Source: Bettongia penicillata ogilbyi
Lineage: Eukaryota > Chordata > Mammalia > Diprotodontia > Potoroidae
Direction: 5' to 3'
Length of the DNA stretch: 64,000 nt
NCBI GenBank assembly: GCA_023548195.1
Contig: JAJHZJ010000121.1
Location: 3,162,220-3,226,219 of the forward strand
Of the stretch, positions 26,653 through 38,704 are shown one piece after another. The position numbers and the translations under genes are program-made. Numbering within the stretch: the stretch's first letter is position 1; each line of letters begins with the position of its first letter. Below the pieces are notes generated by a model. It did no database searches, was not told the origin of the DNA, and was given only the letters and a program-made list of their open reading frames with translations.

Positions 26653-29577
26653 GATACCTGAAAAGGAAGCTCCCACCTTGTTATCTCCATCAATAAATAA
26701 CAATATGAAGGCTTACTCATTTTCTCTCTATCTTCCTATCTCTCTTCCAGTTTTGGACAGCTCCCTGCAAAATATAAATATAAGGACTATGGTTTAGCAA
26801 GGAAAGAGGTGACTTCCTGAACAAAAATTTCAGAAAGAGAGAGAAATAAATGGAAAAAGGACAGGGAAGAAGGAAAGAAGAGAAAATGGGCACAGTGTGT
26901 CAGTGAGGTCCATTTGGGAAACTATATGCAGTAAACAAAACACTGAAATATTTCATTATCCAGTTTAGTACTGGGACCTCAGGTCATTTTATCTCTCCTT
27001 CAGTGCCTTTTTGCCTTCAAGCTGAACTTTTTTAGCTTCCATCAATTTAGTCATCCATTTGTAGATTATTCATTTGAGGATGAGAGGTTTATCCTCAGCA
27101 TTTTTAAAATCCAAGGCTGTTTGCCACCCTTACTATGTCTCAGTTGGTAAAAAGAAATAATAGCCTAATTATCTGCTAAGAAAACAATTCACTTAAAAGC
27201 TAACTATAAAGGATAGTTGTATTACTAAACTATCCATTCCTTAGCATGGATAATTGAGAGTCTGGCTACACTGGAATAATAAGTAGTGAGTAAACCACAG
27301 TAAGGAATAATTTTAATCAAAATGCTAGATCCCTGAAAATAAATTGTGGGAAGAGCTTATCTATTGATATCCTGACTTCCTTCAATTTTTGGCAGAGTTG
27401 AGGTTAGACTATGTGTTGTGACATGTTTCTTTAACCAAAAACCAAGTTAATATTTGCACAGGAGATGAAAGAATTTGTTTAGAAGTGAAAATAAAGGTAA
27501 AGAAACAGTTTCTCATGTCTGAGATTTGTTTTTCCACTTACTTGGTGAAAAACAAACACACTAATATTGTGTTGCCTTGCATTAAAACACTGAACTAAAT
27601 CAAACTTTTAAAATTAAAAAAGTAAGTCCTTCAAAGTCTGTGTAACTTGTTACTAGAATTAAGTAGATAGTCTCAAGAAATAGTGCCTACAGTATAGTTT
27701 TTTTCTGTTAGAAAAAAATTCTCCTGACTATATCCATATGTTTAGTTTTCATTTTCATCACACTTAGCTATGAATAATTAAGAAAAAGGAAAAAAACCAA
27801 CAATCTTAGTCTTATTGTAGGTCCCACACAATCAAAGACACACACGTGATTCATGATCACAGCTTGTATTCACAGCTTTCGTGTGTGTGGTGTGGGTCTG
27901 GCAATTAGACTGAGAATGTGTTTTTTTCTAAAAATTATTCAGTGCTAGGGCGATCAATATTAAAACAAAAACATAAATCTGAATAATTCAGTGCACTACA
28001 GCTAGCAGAACAGCAGAATTCTAAGCAGTGCCAATTTTGGCCCAAGATAGCTAAGGTCATTGCTTTAGTTTAGAGGATTTGTAAGGATTCTTTGGGGGAA
28101 AAAAAGGATGTACTAGTAATCCACATCGTTTTCACATCAGCTGTCAAGAAACACTAAAATGCTGGGACAACTGCTTTCTAAAAGTTGTAAAGCTCTTTTC
28201 TGGAAGGAAAAGAACATGTAGTTTTTATTTCAAATAAAGATAGCCACTCATGTACTAATTTCATATATTTAGCATTTTTCCAGCTATCTTGGGAAGAACT
28301 GTGTGTAAAAGAATGTCTGGCCACATCTGTTGAGTTGACATTCTTCTTTCATGACCCGTTAGGAAGCTGACAGAGAATTGATCCTTGTAGTTCAGATGGG
28401 CTCAGTCACTGCTAAGTCTATGAACAATTCAATAAATGATCTGCTGAGTTTTAAAGTGTTGTATTAGAGAGAAGTAATGCTGATGGAATTCTCAAAGGAA
28501 GAGCGAGTGGATATGACTGACATTCCTGTGCTCATTTTGTTTCCCACATTAAGTTCATTGGTTATATAGCTAATCCCCTTATATGTTAATGTATGTATAT
28601 ACATACCACATACATATAATACATATATAACCATTTATATGTTAGATCTTCTTTTATAAGAATTCTACATAGAAATTTGTTCTTTGAGGTCATTATCACT
28701 TAATATTGCTTTCTAAAGCAGCTATTAATGGATAGTTCCTCCTGGAAATATGTGATGTGTCATCTGTTATATTCTTGAGTTGCAGGGTCTAAAAGCATAA
28801 AAGTGGTCTGTAAAGGCAGAAGTCAGTTTATTTGGGGGTTTAATTACAGTTGGCCAACAGTTCCAGTAAAAATGTGCCTGACACTTTGCTGGTGCTTCCT
28901 ATTCTGAAATTACCCTTTAATATCTATCAATTCTTTCTAGGAAAATAGGGAAAAAGCAAGTCATCTTAGAATTACTTCTCCAACACATTACAGTTAACTA
29001 TTAATGGATAGCATTCTTTGGTTTCTTTGTGTCTCCAGGAGCCATGGGTAGAAGCCATCCAAGAAACAGAATAGATGCTAATCACATTGTCTTCTCATAT
29101 GTGTTCAGTGAAGGAGTGCAGGTTTCCCTATTGACCTTAGTGTCACACTAGGAAGAAAAAAAAACCCTCCAGTCTTCAGATAAACCTCCGCTCCTCCTCC
29201 TTCTCTCACCAAATGTCCAGCAGGAAAGTGGGATTAAGGAGAATACCCACTAGCAGCCACATGTTCTATTATCATTCCCACTTCAACACAAAACAAGGAG
29301 CTTTGCAGAGAAAAGACCCCTTTCTCCTCTCCTTTCCCCTCCCCCAGTTTTCTTTTTCCACCTTCTCACCCTCTTTTGTTACACTTGTACTCTCTCTGTT
29401 GCTTTCCTCCGTCCTCATCGTTCCCCTCATTTTCTGCGGCTGCCCCTCCTACTCCTCTTACCCCTGTAGCTTTTTCCTCTTGGATTCATCACCCCTTTCC
29501 CCATCCCTACCCCCCACCTCTTTCCATGCAGGGTTTCTTTTCATCCTTTCCTGTCTCCTCGTCTTGACCTTCTCCAT

Positions 29578-29772
29578 CTTTTACCTGGAGTCAGGAAGAC
29601 CTGAGTTCAGATCCAACCTCAGACACTTACCAGCTGCATGACCCTGAACAAGTCACGTAATCTCGGTTTGCCTCAGTTCCTTCACCTTTAAAATAAGGAT
29701 GAGATAATATTTGTAATATTGTGTTTAGCACAGTGGCTAGGACATAGTATTATATAAATGCTTGTTCCTTTC
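29578..29772 (+). mobile_element. MIR-like tRNA-derived SINE
   Basis: CCTGGAGTCAGGAAGACC, CTCAGACACTTACCAGCTGC and the 3' tail TAGCACAGTGGCTAGGAC...AATGCTTG appear in + strand order. A polypyrimidine-rich unique stretch (29185-29575) precedes it. Confidence 0.75.
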
Positions 29773-30621
29773 TTTCCTCTTTATCCATTCTTCAGTTTTC
29801 CCTTTAAAGAAGTTTCTGGTATACCCCCAGATTTGCCATGTGATGAAATGACTGGCCATATTTTATGGTCATTTTAAGTTTTTGCAACCCTAAATTTATT
29901 TGTAAGGACTTTTACTATGGGAGGTGCTTCTTGATTTCATTTTCCTGTTGATTAAGTGCTATTAAGAGTTCTATAGACTTGTTTCAGTTGACGATAATGT
30001 TCTCTGTTACTAAAACTTATTACCTAAGTTTCACACAGCTATCTAGAGAAAGTGTCTGTTAATGATTCATTGTCAGCTTGAAAGAAGGTGTCCAGTTCAG
30101 TGCTCTTGGGATCCATGGTGCACCTGGAAACTGACTAATTCTTTACTTTTTCTTCTTGCATTCCTCATCAGAGGTGAACCCACCACCGACACATACAGGT
30201 GTGAATCTGTTTTGAAATATCCATTTTTAAGGCAAATGTCATTTTTTTGACCCTCAAATGTTGATGTTCATTGAAGCATTGCTAGACGTATTTAAGAAGG
30301 AATTTGCACTGGGCATCGATTATCTTAACATCTTCTAAAGCAGATTGTGTGGGTATGTATATATTTACCACATGCAACTGGCATGAAAGGTACTTCTTGG
30401 CCAGGGAGAAAATGCATAGCTTCTCCATCACTCTTGTAGCCTTGGAAAAATTCCACCCTTGCTGGATAACTTAGTTACCATAGTAACTGAAGTATAGTTA
30501 TTCGAACGGGAATAAAAAGGAATCGGTAATCAAAAATTTAGAAAAGGAAGACAGTTATTTGACAAAAATTAAAGTAGATCATGTTAGAAAGCACGATGGG
30601 GACTCCTTGGTCATAAGTTCC
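29773..30621. other. Unique intronic sequence with a candidate RFX X-box
   Basis: GTTACCATAGTAAC at 30474-30487 is a near-palindrome resembling the X-box bound by RFX factors. Nothing else was recognised here. Confidence 0.4.
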
Positions 30622-30900
30622 TTGTCAGTTGTTCAGTTATTTTCAGTGGTATCTGACTCTTTGGGGGTTTTTGGGGTTTTCTTGGCAAAAGATACTGGAA
30701 TGATTTGCCATTCCTTCTTCTGGTCATTTTACAGATAAGGAAACTGAGTCAAACAGGGATTCCTTCTTCTGCTCATTTTACAGATAAGGAAACCAAGTCA
30801 AACAGGGTTGACTTGCGCAGAGTCATGTTGTGAGTGTCTGAGGTCATTTTTGAACTCAGGTCTTCTTGATTCTAGATCTGGCTCTGCCACCTAGCTGCCC
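30622..30900 (-). mobile_element. Marsupial tRNA-derived SINE with internal tandem duplication
   Basis: A full-length copy running from TTGTTCAGTTATTTTCAG to the head complement GCCACCTAGCTGCCC. A 49-bp segment (30711-30759) is directly repeated at 30760-30808 with only a few differences. Confidence 0.85.
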
Positions 30901-31154
30901 TATGTCAGTATATGGTGTATTTTGGAAAACTACTTGTTGGAACTCTTTCAAAAAATTAGTATCTTTTGTTTTCATATTACTTTCATTTCCATACATATTG
31001 CCACCTACTTCCCTACCTATAATAGAGCCATCCCTTGTAGTAAAGAATAAAGGGTGGGTGGGAACCACCTCAGTAAAATTAATCAGTATATTGATTGAAT
31101 ATGACAGTATATACAATTTTCAGCACCGGTAGTCCTTCGTTTCTACTACAGAGG

Positions 31155-31435
31155 GAGGGAGATGCATTCTCTTTTGGCGGGACTATTTTTGGGTATTATA
31201 ATTAAGTTCAGCTATTTTATGGAATTTTTTTGGTCACTGTATATTTTATTTTTCTGGTTTTGCTTATTTCATTTTACATCAACTTATATGTCTTCCCATA
31301 TTTTTCTCTTTTTATATTCAACTTTTTTTTTTTTTACAGACAAGAATAGTCAATTCCATTCATGTATTGCAATCTGTTTAGTAATTCCCAATTGATGGAC
31401 ATCTACTTTGTGTGTAACTCACTCATAGATCTACC
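31155..31435 (-). mobile_element. Diverged L1 3'-end fragment
   Basis: The segments TTTACATCAACTTATATG, CAATTCCATTCATGTATTG and CCCAATTGATGGACATC match, at lower identity, the ORF2-terminal and 3'UTR landmarks of the L1 copies at 36.1 and 45.8 kb. It is older than those copies and interrupted by a T-run. Confidence 0.6.
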
Positions 31436-31604
31436 CCAGTGACTAAGACTTGCCCTTTCCATTCCAATCCATGATCCATCTGCCCTGGAGTGCTACGTCT
31501 GACAGTGTCAATAATGGACCGCTGGAGGAAGGACCTGGCTGTCTTCCATGACAGCCTCAGGAGTTAAAGGCATAGCCCCAAAGTGAATACCATTCCAGGA
31601 TAAA

Positions 31605-32040
31605 TTAGTCAGTCAATCAGTATACATTTATTTAACACTCCACTCTGTGCCAGGCGTTGTGCTAAGCACTTAAAAAAAAGGTAAAAGCAAGTTCTTTCTC
31701 TCAGAGAGTTCAGAGTCTGATTATGGGGAGACAAAAAGCAAACAAATATGTATAAACAGAATATATACAGGATGAAATGGAAATAGTCAACAGAGGAAGG
31801 CACTAGCAAGAAGGAGAGTCAGGACAGGCTTTTTGTAGAAGGTGAAATGGAGACCAGGAGGCAGAGATGAGCAGGGGAACATTCCAGGCACTGTAGAGAG
31901 CCAGTGGAAAATGCCTGGAGTCTGGAAAGGTCATGTTCCAGGAACAGAAAAAAGGCCAGTGTCACTGGATCACAGAGTCCGTGGAAGAGGGGGCAGTGTA
32001 AGATGCGAGAGGACTGGAAAGGTGGAGGGGCAGACTTAGG
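31605..32040 (-). mobile_element. L2 fragment, antisense
   Basis: TCTGTGCCAGGCGTTGTGCT, GAGGCAGAGATGAGCAGG and CCAGTGTCACTGGATCACAG parallel the copy at 1085-1580. Confidence 0.75.
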
Positions 32041-32604
32041 AAGAGAGAGTGGGAGGGTATGAAAAATTAATTTTGTCCACTTAATAATTTTGCCAAAACA
32101 TATTCATCTTAATTGTTCTCTACGGCTACTGCAAAGTGTTGGGTTTAGTTTTTAAAATCATACTCTCAGTAGATGCAGGAGCTATGGATTTGGATCTAAT
32201 GCTGTTTTAGTCTTTTCTGTTATTTCCTACCTCCTGTACTTTCTACACTCATAATGTAATTTTAAGCCTTCCACTATTAACAGTTCATTTTATTCCCAGG
32301 GTTTTCTATATAAATAGTTTATAAGACAAGATTTGGCAAAAAAGGCAATTTGTATGGGAATTCTGTTTGCAATTAAGCTGTACAAATATCCAATAGTAAT
32401 AATAATTTTGCCTGAGGACAATGACTCCTAAGAGTATTTTGAAGATAATAAAATGTGTTCAGAAAGTACACAGGACTAATTTTAGGGAAAAAAGCAGGAG
32501 GCTTTGAAGGGAGTGATGAGTGAGGTTAGATTTTAATATTTAGAGAACTATGATTACATTGGGGCGAATGCTTCCTTTGCTAACAGAACTGAAACACTTC
32601 CTTT

Positions 32605-32755
32605 CATGGCTATATATTATAGTTTTAGAGCTGAGAGGGATCTTAGTGGCTATCAACTTAGGGTCACACAGATAGGAAGTGTCTGAAGCAGGATTTGAAC
32701 CCAGGTTTTTTGGATTCCAGATCTAGCACTCTATATACTAATCCAGTATTCCATG
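32605..32755 (-). mobile_element. MIR-like SINE
   Basis: GTTTTAGAGCTGAGAGGGAT, GGGTCACACAGATAGGAAGT and GGATTTGAACCCAGG are in antisense order. Confidence 0.7.
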
Positions 32756-33109
32756 ATGTGTGTGTGTATGTGTGTGTGTGAATAGCATATGATATTTAAA
32801 ATGTAAGAGGCTTCCAGATGAAATTCTATTAGTGCAAATTGCTGTCTTCTCTGTAACTTACTGTTCTTGAGAATTGTCCAGAAGAGAGGTGGCAAACAAA
32901 GCCCAAAACATTCCTGAGTGCAATCTGAACCAGATTAAAATGTGATTGGGAATTGTTTAACAAACTAAATAAAAATACAATAAATTTAACTAGATAATTA
33001 GATAGATAATAAATAGATAGAATATTACATTTTAAAATGAAGTCAATATGTGACCCTCTGGGAGCCTTAAATACAGATTAGTGGGCCCCATTTCCATTTG
33101 AATTTGACT

Positions 33110-33235
33110 GCACTGGTCTCTAGAACACTGAGAGGTTAAATGACTTGCCCAGGGTCACACAGCTAGTATGTCTTAGAGGACTTGAACTCAGGTCTTTCTG
33201 ACTTTAAAGCCTATTCCCTATTCTCTGGACTTCAC
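33110..33235 (-). mobile_element. MIR-like SINE
   Basis: TTAAATGACTTGCCCAGGGT, CACACAGCTAGTATGTC and ACTTGAACTCAGGTC are in antisense order. Confidence 0.7.
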
Positions 33236-33249
33236 CTCATCATCATCAA

Positions 33250-33412
33250 CATTGTCTGTTTCTCTCTACCCTCTTTTTCATCTCCCCTTTACTGGTTGTC
33301 TTTTCATTTTGGAATATAAGCTCCTTGATGGCACAAAACCATCTTGTTTGCTTCTATTGCATCCCTGGCACTTAGCAGAATACCTGGAACATAGTGATGC
33401 TTACTGAGTGAT
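33250..33412 (+). mobile_element. L2 3' end
   Basis: AATATAAGCTCCTTGATGGC and CCTGGCACTTAGCAGAATAC are the + strand L2 tail. It leads directly into the tetranucleotide repeat block. Confidence 0.6.
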
Positions 33413-33419
33413 CTGTCTC

Positions 33420-33905
33420 CTCATCTATCTTGTCTCTTAGTCTTTGTATCCATCTATTTTATCTGCTTATCTCTATATATCTATTTCATCCATCTTTATC
33501 TCTCAATTATCTTTCCATCCATCCAATTTATCTTACGTCTCTGTCTTAAATAAATCTTATCTTATCTCTCTATCCATCAGTACTATTTATCTCATCTATC
33601 TCATTTACCTATCCATTTATCTTATCTCCATATATCTTATCTATCCACCTGTCTCACCTGCCTTTCTTCATCCATCTATCTTCTCTATTCATTTGTCTTA
33701 TCTATGTAATTTATCTTATCTTTTTAGGTATATCTCTAGCCATCTATATTGTCTCTCTGTCAATACCCTATGTAGTCGTCTATCTCCTCTATTTCCATCC
33801 ACTTGATCTATCTGTCCATTTATCTTATCTATCATCTATCCATCCATCCATCCATCCATCCATCCATCCATCCATCCATCCATCCATCCATCTATCTCTA
33901 TCTAT
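33420..33905. repeat. Long degenerate (ATCT)n/(ATCC)n block
   Basis: About 485 bp dominated by TATC, CATC and TTATC units with growing purity to the right, ending in about 13 perfect CATC units (33840-33892). It follows an L2 3' end. Confidence 0.9.
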
Positions 33906-33907
33906 TC

Positions 33908-33909
<2 letters not shown>

Positions 33910-33974
<65 letters not shown>

Positions 33975-33975
33975 A
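33910..33975. repeat. Compound (TC)n-(AC)n microsatellite
   Basis: About 20 TC units pass directly into about 12 AC units. Confidence 0.95.
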
Positions 33976-34524
33976 GACGATGATCATTACTATTCCCATA
34001 AAACTACATCTCTTCTCTCTTCCCCAATCTAACTCCAATGACTGCTCTACTCTCAGACCCCTATGCCCTGCAAGAATCTCCTTAGCCTTTCTTAATTTGG
34101 AGGGAATATGGCCATGTGTATGGTTCAGCCGAGTGAGAGTCCATTGGATGCTGAATGATGAGTGGTAGTCATGTTATATACTGCAAAACTCAACACATGA
34201 CCATAGCCACACAAAACAAAGCTAGACCACAACATACCTAGAACTGTGAATTTTTGCACTTGGACTTTATATCATGAGGCAAGTACCCAAAAGTGTGGCT
34301 AAAGCCAGTGTCAAGAAAGATACCTCCATGTTTTGGAGAAAACAGGTGAGAGAAGTGATTATTTCTTTCCTGTATTAATAACTAATTATTCTATTGAGAA
34401 CAAGGCTTTCCCCCTTTTCAGCATCCTCATCCATAAATCAACCAGTATGGGAAATCTTTCTAAAAGACTTACCAAGCCAGGATAGCTGAGATCTTATCAA
34501 AGACAGTGAAAGAATTATTTTTGT

Positions 34525-35147
34525 TTGTTTTTAAATTTATTTTTAGCTTTCAGCATTCATTTCCACAAGATTTTGAGTTCCAGATTTTCTCCCCAACTCT
34601 CCTCTTCTCTGCTCATCTTCCCAGCCAAATACTTGACTTTTTAATTCTTTGTCAAGGTAGGACTGTGCTTCCAGTGGCGGTAGTTGTCCTGTACCAGGAT
34701 TTAGGGGTCTTGTATCAGCTACTCAATCCCCTACCATCTGTGGACCTAGAGCTCTGGAAGCTGCTGCTGCTGCTGCTGCCTCCTGGGGCTCAAGCTGGAC
34801 TACACCCCCTCCCCGACTCAGGTCCAACAGAGTTTTCTCACTGACCTTCTCTGTCGTCTTTGGAGTTTGTGGGCTGAGAAGTCTGGAACCTGGATTCAGT
34901 CCACTGAGGCCTGCTGTGGCTGTCGCAGCCCACGGATTGTGCTCCGTTCTGCTCCCGGTCTGGTGTGATAGACGTTTTCCAATGACCTTCCAGGCTGTCT
35001 TGGGATGGAGATTTGCTTCACTCGGTCATTCTGTGGGTTCTGCAGCTCCAGAATTTGTTTAGAGTTGTTTTTTATAAGTATTTGCAGGGATTTGGGGGGA
35101 GAGCTTAAGCAGGTCACTGCTTTTACTCATCATCTTGGCTCCACCCC
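34525..35147 (-). mobile_element. Internally deleted L1: 5'UTR fused to 3'UTR
   Basis: On the - strand the copy begins near 35147 with GGAGCCAAGATG and runs through about 500 bp of 5'UTR, similar to the 5'UTR of the element at 40134-42967. This includes the TGCAGCTCCAGAATT/TGCTGCTCCAGAATT landmark. At about 34620 it passes directly into the L1 3' end (CTCAAAATCTTGTGGAAATG on the - strand). ORF1 and ORF2 are both absent. The junction lies at or just after the position of the ORF1 start codon. A short (CTG)6 run sits at 34759-34778. Weak flanking similarity (AAAGAATT against AAAGAAATT) may be the remains of a target-site duplication. Confidence 0.7.
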
Positions 35148-35659
35148 AGAAAGAAATTCTAAGTTTGGGTTAATGGTGCAGTGCATTCCTTATCATTTTG
35201 TTTGCTCAGACAGGTCTAGGAAAAATGTGGATCCTCTCTTCTGGCTGACAAGTGATATGGAAATTGATAAGTCTCTTTGACCAAGATTTGGGTGATCCAA
35301 GTCAGGGACCCCAAGTCCTTCACTGTAATATAGCCCAGCCTCTTGTTGTAATATTTGTTTTCTTATTTATTGTTAAGCTGATCAGAGTTGATTGCCAGGA
35401 ACACTTGCTCTCTTACAAGGACGTATAAACTGTGAGCCCACTGCCATGACGGGTTTTTGGTCTAGCAGTGAGATGACCAAATGACCATCCTTTTATTAAA
35501 ATGCAGGAATTATTAATAAAATGATAAAAACCCAGAAATTATATCTCTTAACCTTTTTAGATGATACAGAGGAATCCTCTATTAGGCTACCATGATACTG
35601 CCAAAAAGGAAATAGCCTTCCTTTCCTCCTTTGTCTCCAACAAATTGATCATGTGTATA

Positions 35660-36404
35660 TATATAAAATTCCTCATTTATTTATATTATTATTAATTTAT
35701 TTGTTTTCAGGTTTCTACAATCACTTCCATAAGTCTTACATTTTCTCCCCCTCCCTTCCCCTACCCTTCCTTCCCCCTCCCTGCGATGGCATACAATCGT
35801 ATATGAGTTCTACACATAGATGCTTATTAAACACATTTTCACATTGGTCATGTTGCATAGAAGAATTAAAATGAATGGGAAAAACCATGAGAAAAACTGT
35901 AACAAAACAAAACAACACAAGAGAAAATGTTCTGCTTCATTCTGAGATCCAATTCCATAGTTCTTTTCCTGGATGCGGAGGGCATTTTGCCTCAAGAGTC
36001 CATTGGGAATTTTTTTACCTAGGTCCTTACATTGCTGTGAAGAGCTAAGTCTACCAGAAAAATTCCTCTCACACTGTGGTTGTTGCTGTGTACAATGATC
36101 TCCAGGTTCTGCTCCTTTTACTCAGCATCAGATCATATAAGTCCAGGCCTCTCTGAAGTCTTCCTGTTCATCATTTCTTATAGCACAATAGTATTCCATT
36201 ATATTCATATACCACAACTTGTTCAGCCATTCACCAAGTGATGGACATTCCCTCGATTTCCAGTTCTTGGCCACCACAAAGAGAGCTGCTATAAATATTT
36301 TTGTACATGTGGGACCCTTTCCCATTTTTATGATCTCTTGTGGATATCCTTTGACCTAGCAATATCACTTCTAGGACTGTATGCCAAAGAGAACATAAAA
36401 ATGG
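35660..36404 (-). mobile_element. 5'-truncated L1 3' end with an inverted 5' segment (twin priming)
   Basis: The - strand carries an L1 3'UTR (35690-36000) and the ORF2 C-terminus (36128-36325), including CTKIFIAALFVVAKNWKSRE and EWLNKLWYMNIMEYYCAIRN, a hallmark of mammalian L1 ORF2. From 36348 to about 36404 the sequence switches to the + strand and reads FDLAISLLGLYAKENIKM. In an intact L1 this lies immediately before the - strand part. This is the classic structure of an L1 insertion with 5' inversion. Confidence 0.8.
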
Positions 36405-36685
36405 TAGTTTCCTCTTGAAACAAATTATTCTTGATAACTGGGTGGTACGACCAATTGTTTATTTACATTTAGCATCCAAGGAGCCTTATTATTGGGTTTC
36501 CCTTGCAACACATTGACAGATACTTTTGGAGAGGGCTAAAAGAGAGCCTGAATCCATCCCTGCTCACTTTGTGAACACTGTCCCTGAACTTACACATTTT
36601 TTGCCACCATCTTGTACTTATCATCTTAGACTTGTTGAAGGTGATCAGCCCCCCTGCATGGCATATTATTTTGGCTTTCTCCACA

Positions 36686-36935
36686 GTGAGAGGCAATACA
36701 GCATAGTCAATAAGGAGCTGGCTTGAGAGGTAAGAAAACCTAGGTACAAGTCCCACTTCTGACACAGGGGGCTGTGTGATCCTGGGTAAGACCCTTAACA
36801 TCTCTGTACCCTAAGCAACTCTTTAAGCCTCTAAGTTGCAAAGGAAGTGCCAAACTGCATTAGTACAGGAAACTTATTAGTCTAGGAATTCCTTATAGCA
36901 GTGAAACCACAGATCCAATTCCTAGACTATATTAC
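36686..36935 (+). mobile_element. MIR-like SINE with extended 3' part
   Basis: CTGTGTGATCCTGGGTAAGA is followed by CTTTAAGCCTCTAAGTTGC and AAGTGCCAAACTGCATTAG, the same 3' module as at 3965-4140. Confidence 0.65.
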
Positions 36936-37219
36936 CATAAATACCAAAGGACAATATTCAGCCCTTTCTCAAGCACCAAAAGTTCCTGTTTTCATTTGCT
37001 TGCAGCTTCTAATGAGTTACCTAATGATGGGTACCTAATCATCAGTTAAATAGTTTTTTAAAGAATGGTTAATAGAAACACAATCTAGTAAATTGCTGAT
37101 CTGTTATTGACCAGTTAAATATTATTGTAATTGTTACTTTCAGTTAATGTTTTATCTAAAAGTTATTTCTTTAAATGTGATTTTAAAAGATCTGCTACAC
37201 TCTTGGATGTGATAAGCGT

Positions 37220-37425
37220 GAGGTGCCACGGAATGTGGTAGAAAGCGCCTTCCATATAGAGCACCTGGGTTTAATTTAGGTTCTGGGTTTGAATTCCACC
37301 GGGCTGCCTCAGAATCCTTTTACTTTCTAGGTTTTTCATTTTTATGTAGTTTAAAAGGAAGGAGTTGGACTAGTTGACCTTTAAGTTTCTTTCTTGTTCT
37401 GATTTCAAGGATTCTCAGTTAACAG
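37220..37425 (+). mobile_element. MIR-like SINE
   Basis: AATGTGGTAGAAAGCGCC, GGTTCTGGGTTTGAATTCC and the 3' module AAGGAGTTGGACTAGTTGAC appear in order. The central core is diverged. Confidence 0.6.
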
Positions 37426-38329
37426 CAAAATTTGATAGGAATCTTCTTTACAACCAAACCTATGATGTTAAGTGAGATAGAACCATTTCACTGATGGTGC
37501 TAGCGAACTGGGTTTAGTGAAGGAAGGAAAGAGATGAGGAAGGGAAAAGAGTGGGCATATACCAGGACAAAGGGTCCCCTTTCAGCTGACAGGACCCATA
37601 GACCTGACAGAGGGCGTCTAAACTACAGAAAGGACCCCCTATAGAGAGGACCGCACCAAAAAGCTACCAGATATTTTTTTCCTCAGATAATCCAAAGACC
37701 TTGTTTTGCATATTGTTTGAATAAATTTACATGCTGAATACCAAGAGGCCCTAACTTCAAACATGTAAGATAAAATAAAATAAGTTATTTCTTGCCACCT
37801 ACTGCAATTGTATTCAAACCAAATATTGAGGGCTGTACACAAGTGACACATAGAACAGATTTTTAAACAGCCGGAGGCGGGGGAAGGAACCAAGCGCGAG
37901 GCTTGGCTCAGAGTTTTTCTCCTCCACCCTAGTCTTTTCATGGCTGGGTTCATCTTAAGTGTTTCTCAACTTATTTTTCGACTCAACCACCTGTTCTTTG
38001 GACCTTCCACCGACTACTAACCTCACCCCTACTTGGAAACAATTTTCAGAAGCCATGATCAACAAATAACCGTGTAACCTCCATTTACTAACCTCCTGTG
38101 AGCCAGAGCCAACTGCTTCCTGGGCATTACACTTTGTTATTGCTCTGATGAAGGAGGAAGTGTTTCTTTACTTTAAGTCTAAATCTCTCCCCATTCCTCT
38201 GAGCCAAGGACAATAGTAGACTCTTGCTGCCACATGACAGAACTTGAGATACTTAAAACAGCTATCTTGCCCCTCTTAAATTTTATATTGTTAAGGCTGA
38301 TCATCCCTTTATGCTTAAATTGATGCATG

Positions 38330-38412
38330 TACGAATGAATGAATGGAAAAAACTGACTGTGCATTTACTGTTTACCAGGTACTGTGTTAACTGCTAGGGA
38401 TACAAAAAAAAA
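38330..38412 (-). mobile_element. Short L2 fragment, antisense
   Basis: AATGAATGAATGG is followed by TTTACCAGGTACTGTGTTAA and CTAGGGATACAAAAA. Confidence 0.5.
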
Positions 38413-38704
38413 AACCCATTCAGCTGTGTTAGATGCCCTTCCCAATTTCATGTCATCTCCAAATTTGGTTTGATAAATATACTAGATATGCCTTCATCTA
38501 AGTAATTGATAATAACATTGAATGGTACAAAGTTATTGGAAGGGTACCTATCTTGCCCTCTGGGCATTGATACACTTGGTATAGATCTTTCTTCACCCAT
38601 GCCTCCCTTATGCAAAATCCTACTTTAATATCTTCCTTTGGTTCCATGTCTAGATCCTTAGGTCACTGGTGTCCAACTCAAATAGAAGTATATCCCACAA
38701 TGGC

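Larger units (their letters stand above)
19486..29577. other. Mostly unique intronic sequence
   Basis: It contains only small MIR/SINE remnants and short TG/TA runs (24475-24525, 28590-28640). AT-rich, partly ordered sequence at 25690-26010 could be a conserved non-coding element, but this cannot be judged from one sequence. Confidence 0.5.

Noticed and set aside
29213..29641. 142-codon + strand open frame
   Set aside because: It is a Ser/Pro/Phe-rich translation of pyrimidine-rich DNA that ends inside a MIR-like SINE, with no domain or splice context.
33840..33892. Regular direct repeats that could suggest a CRISPR-like array
   Set aside because: These are 4-bp microsatellite units without spacers, in a vertebrate genome.
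33444..34168. Two + strand open frames rich in YLIYLSI and HPSIHPSI
   Set aside because: They come from the (ATCT)n/(ATCC)n, (TC)n and (AC)n repeats.
35005..35280. 91-codon + strand open frame
   Set aside because: It is antisense to the L1 5'UTR and runs out into unique sequence, with no protein similarity.
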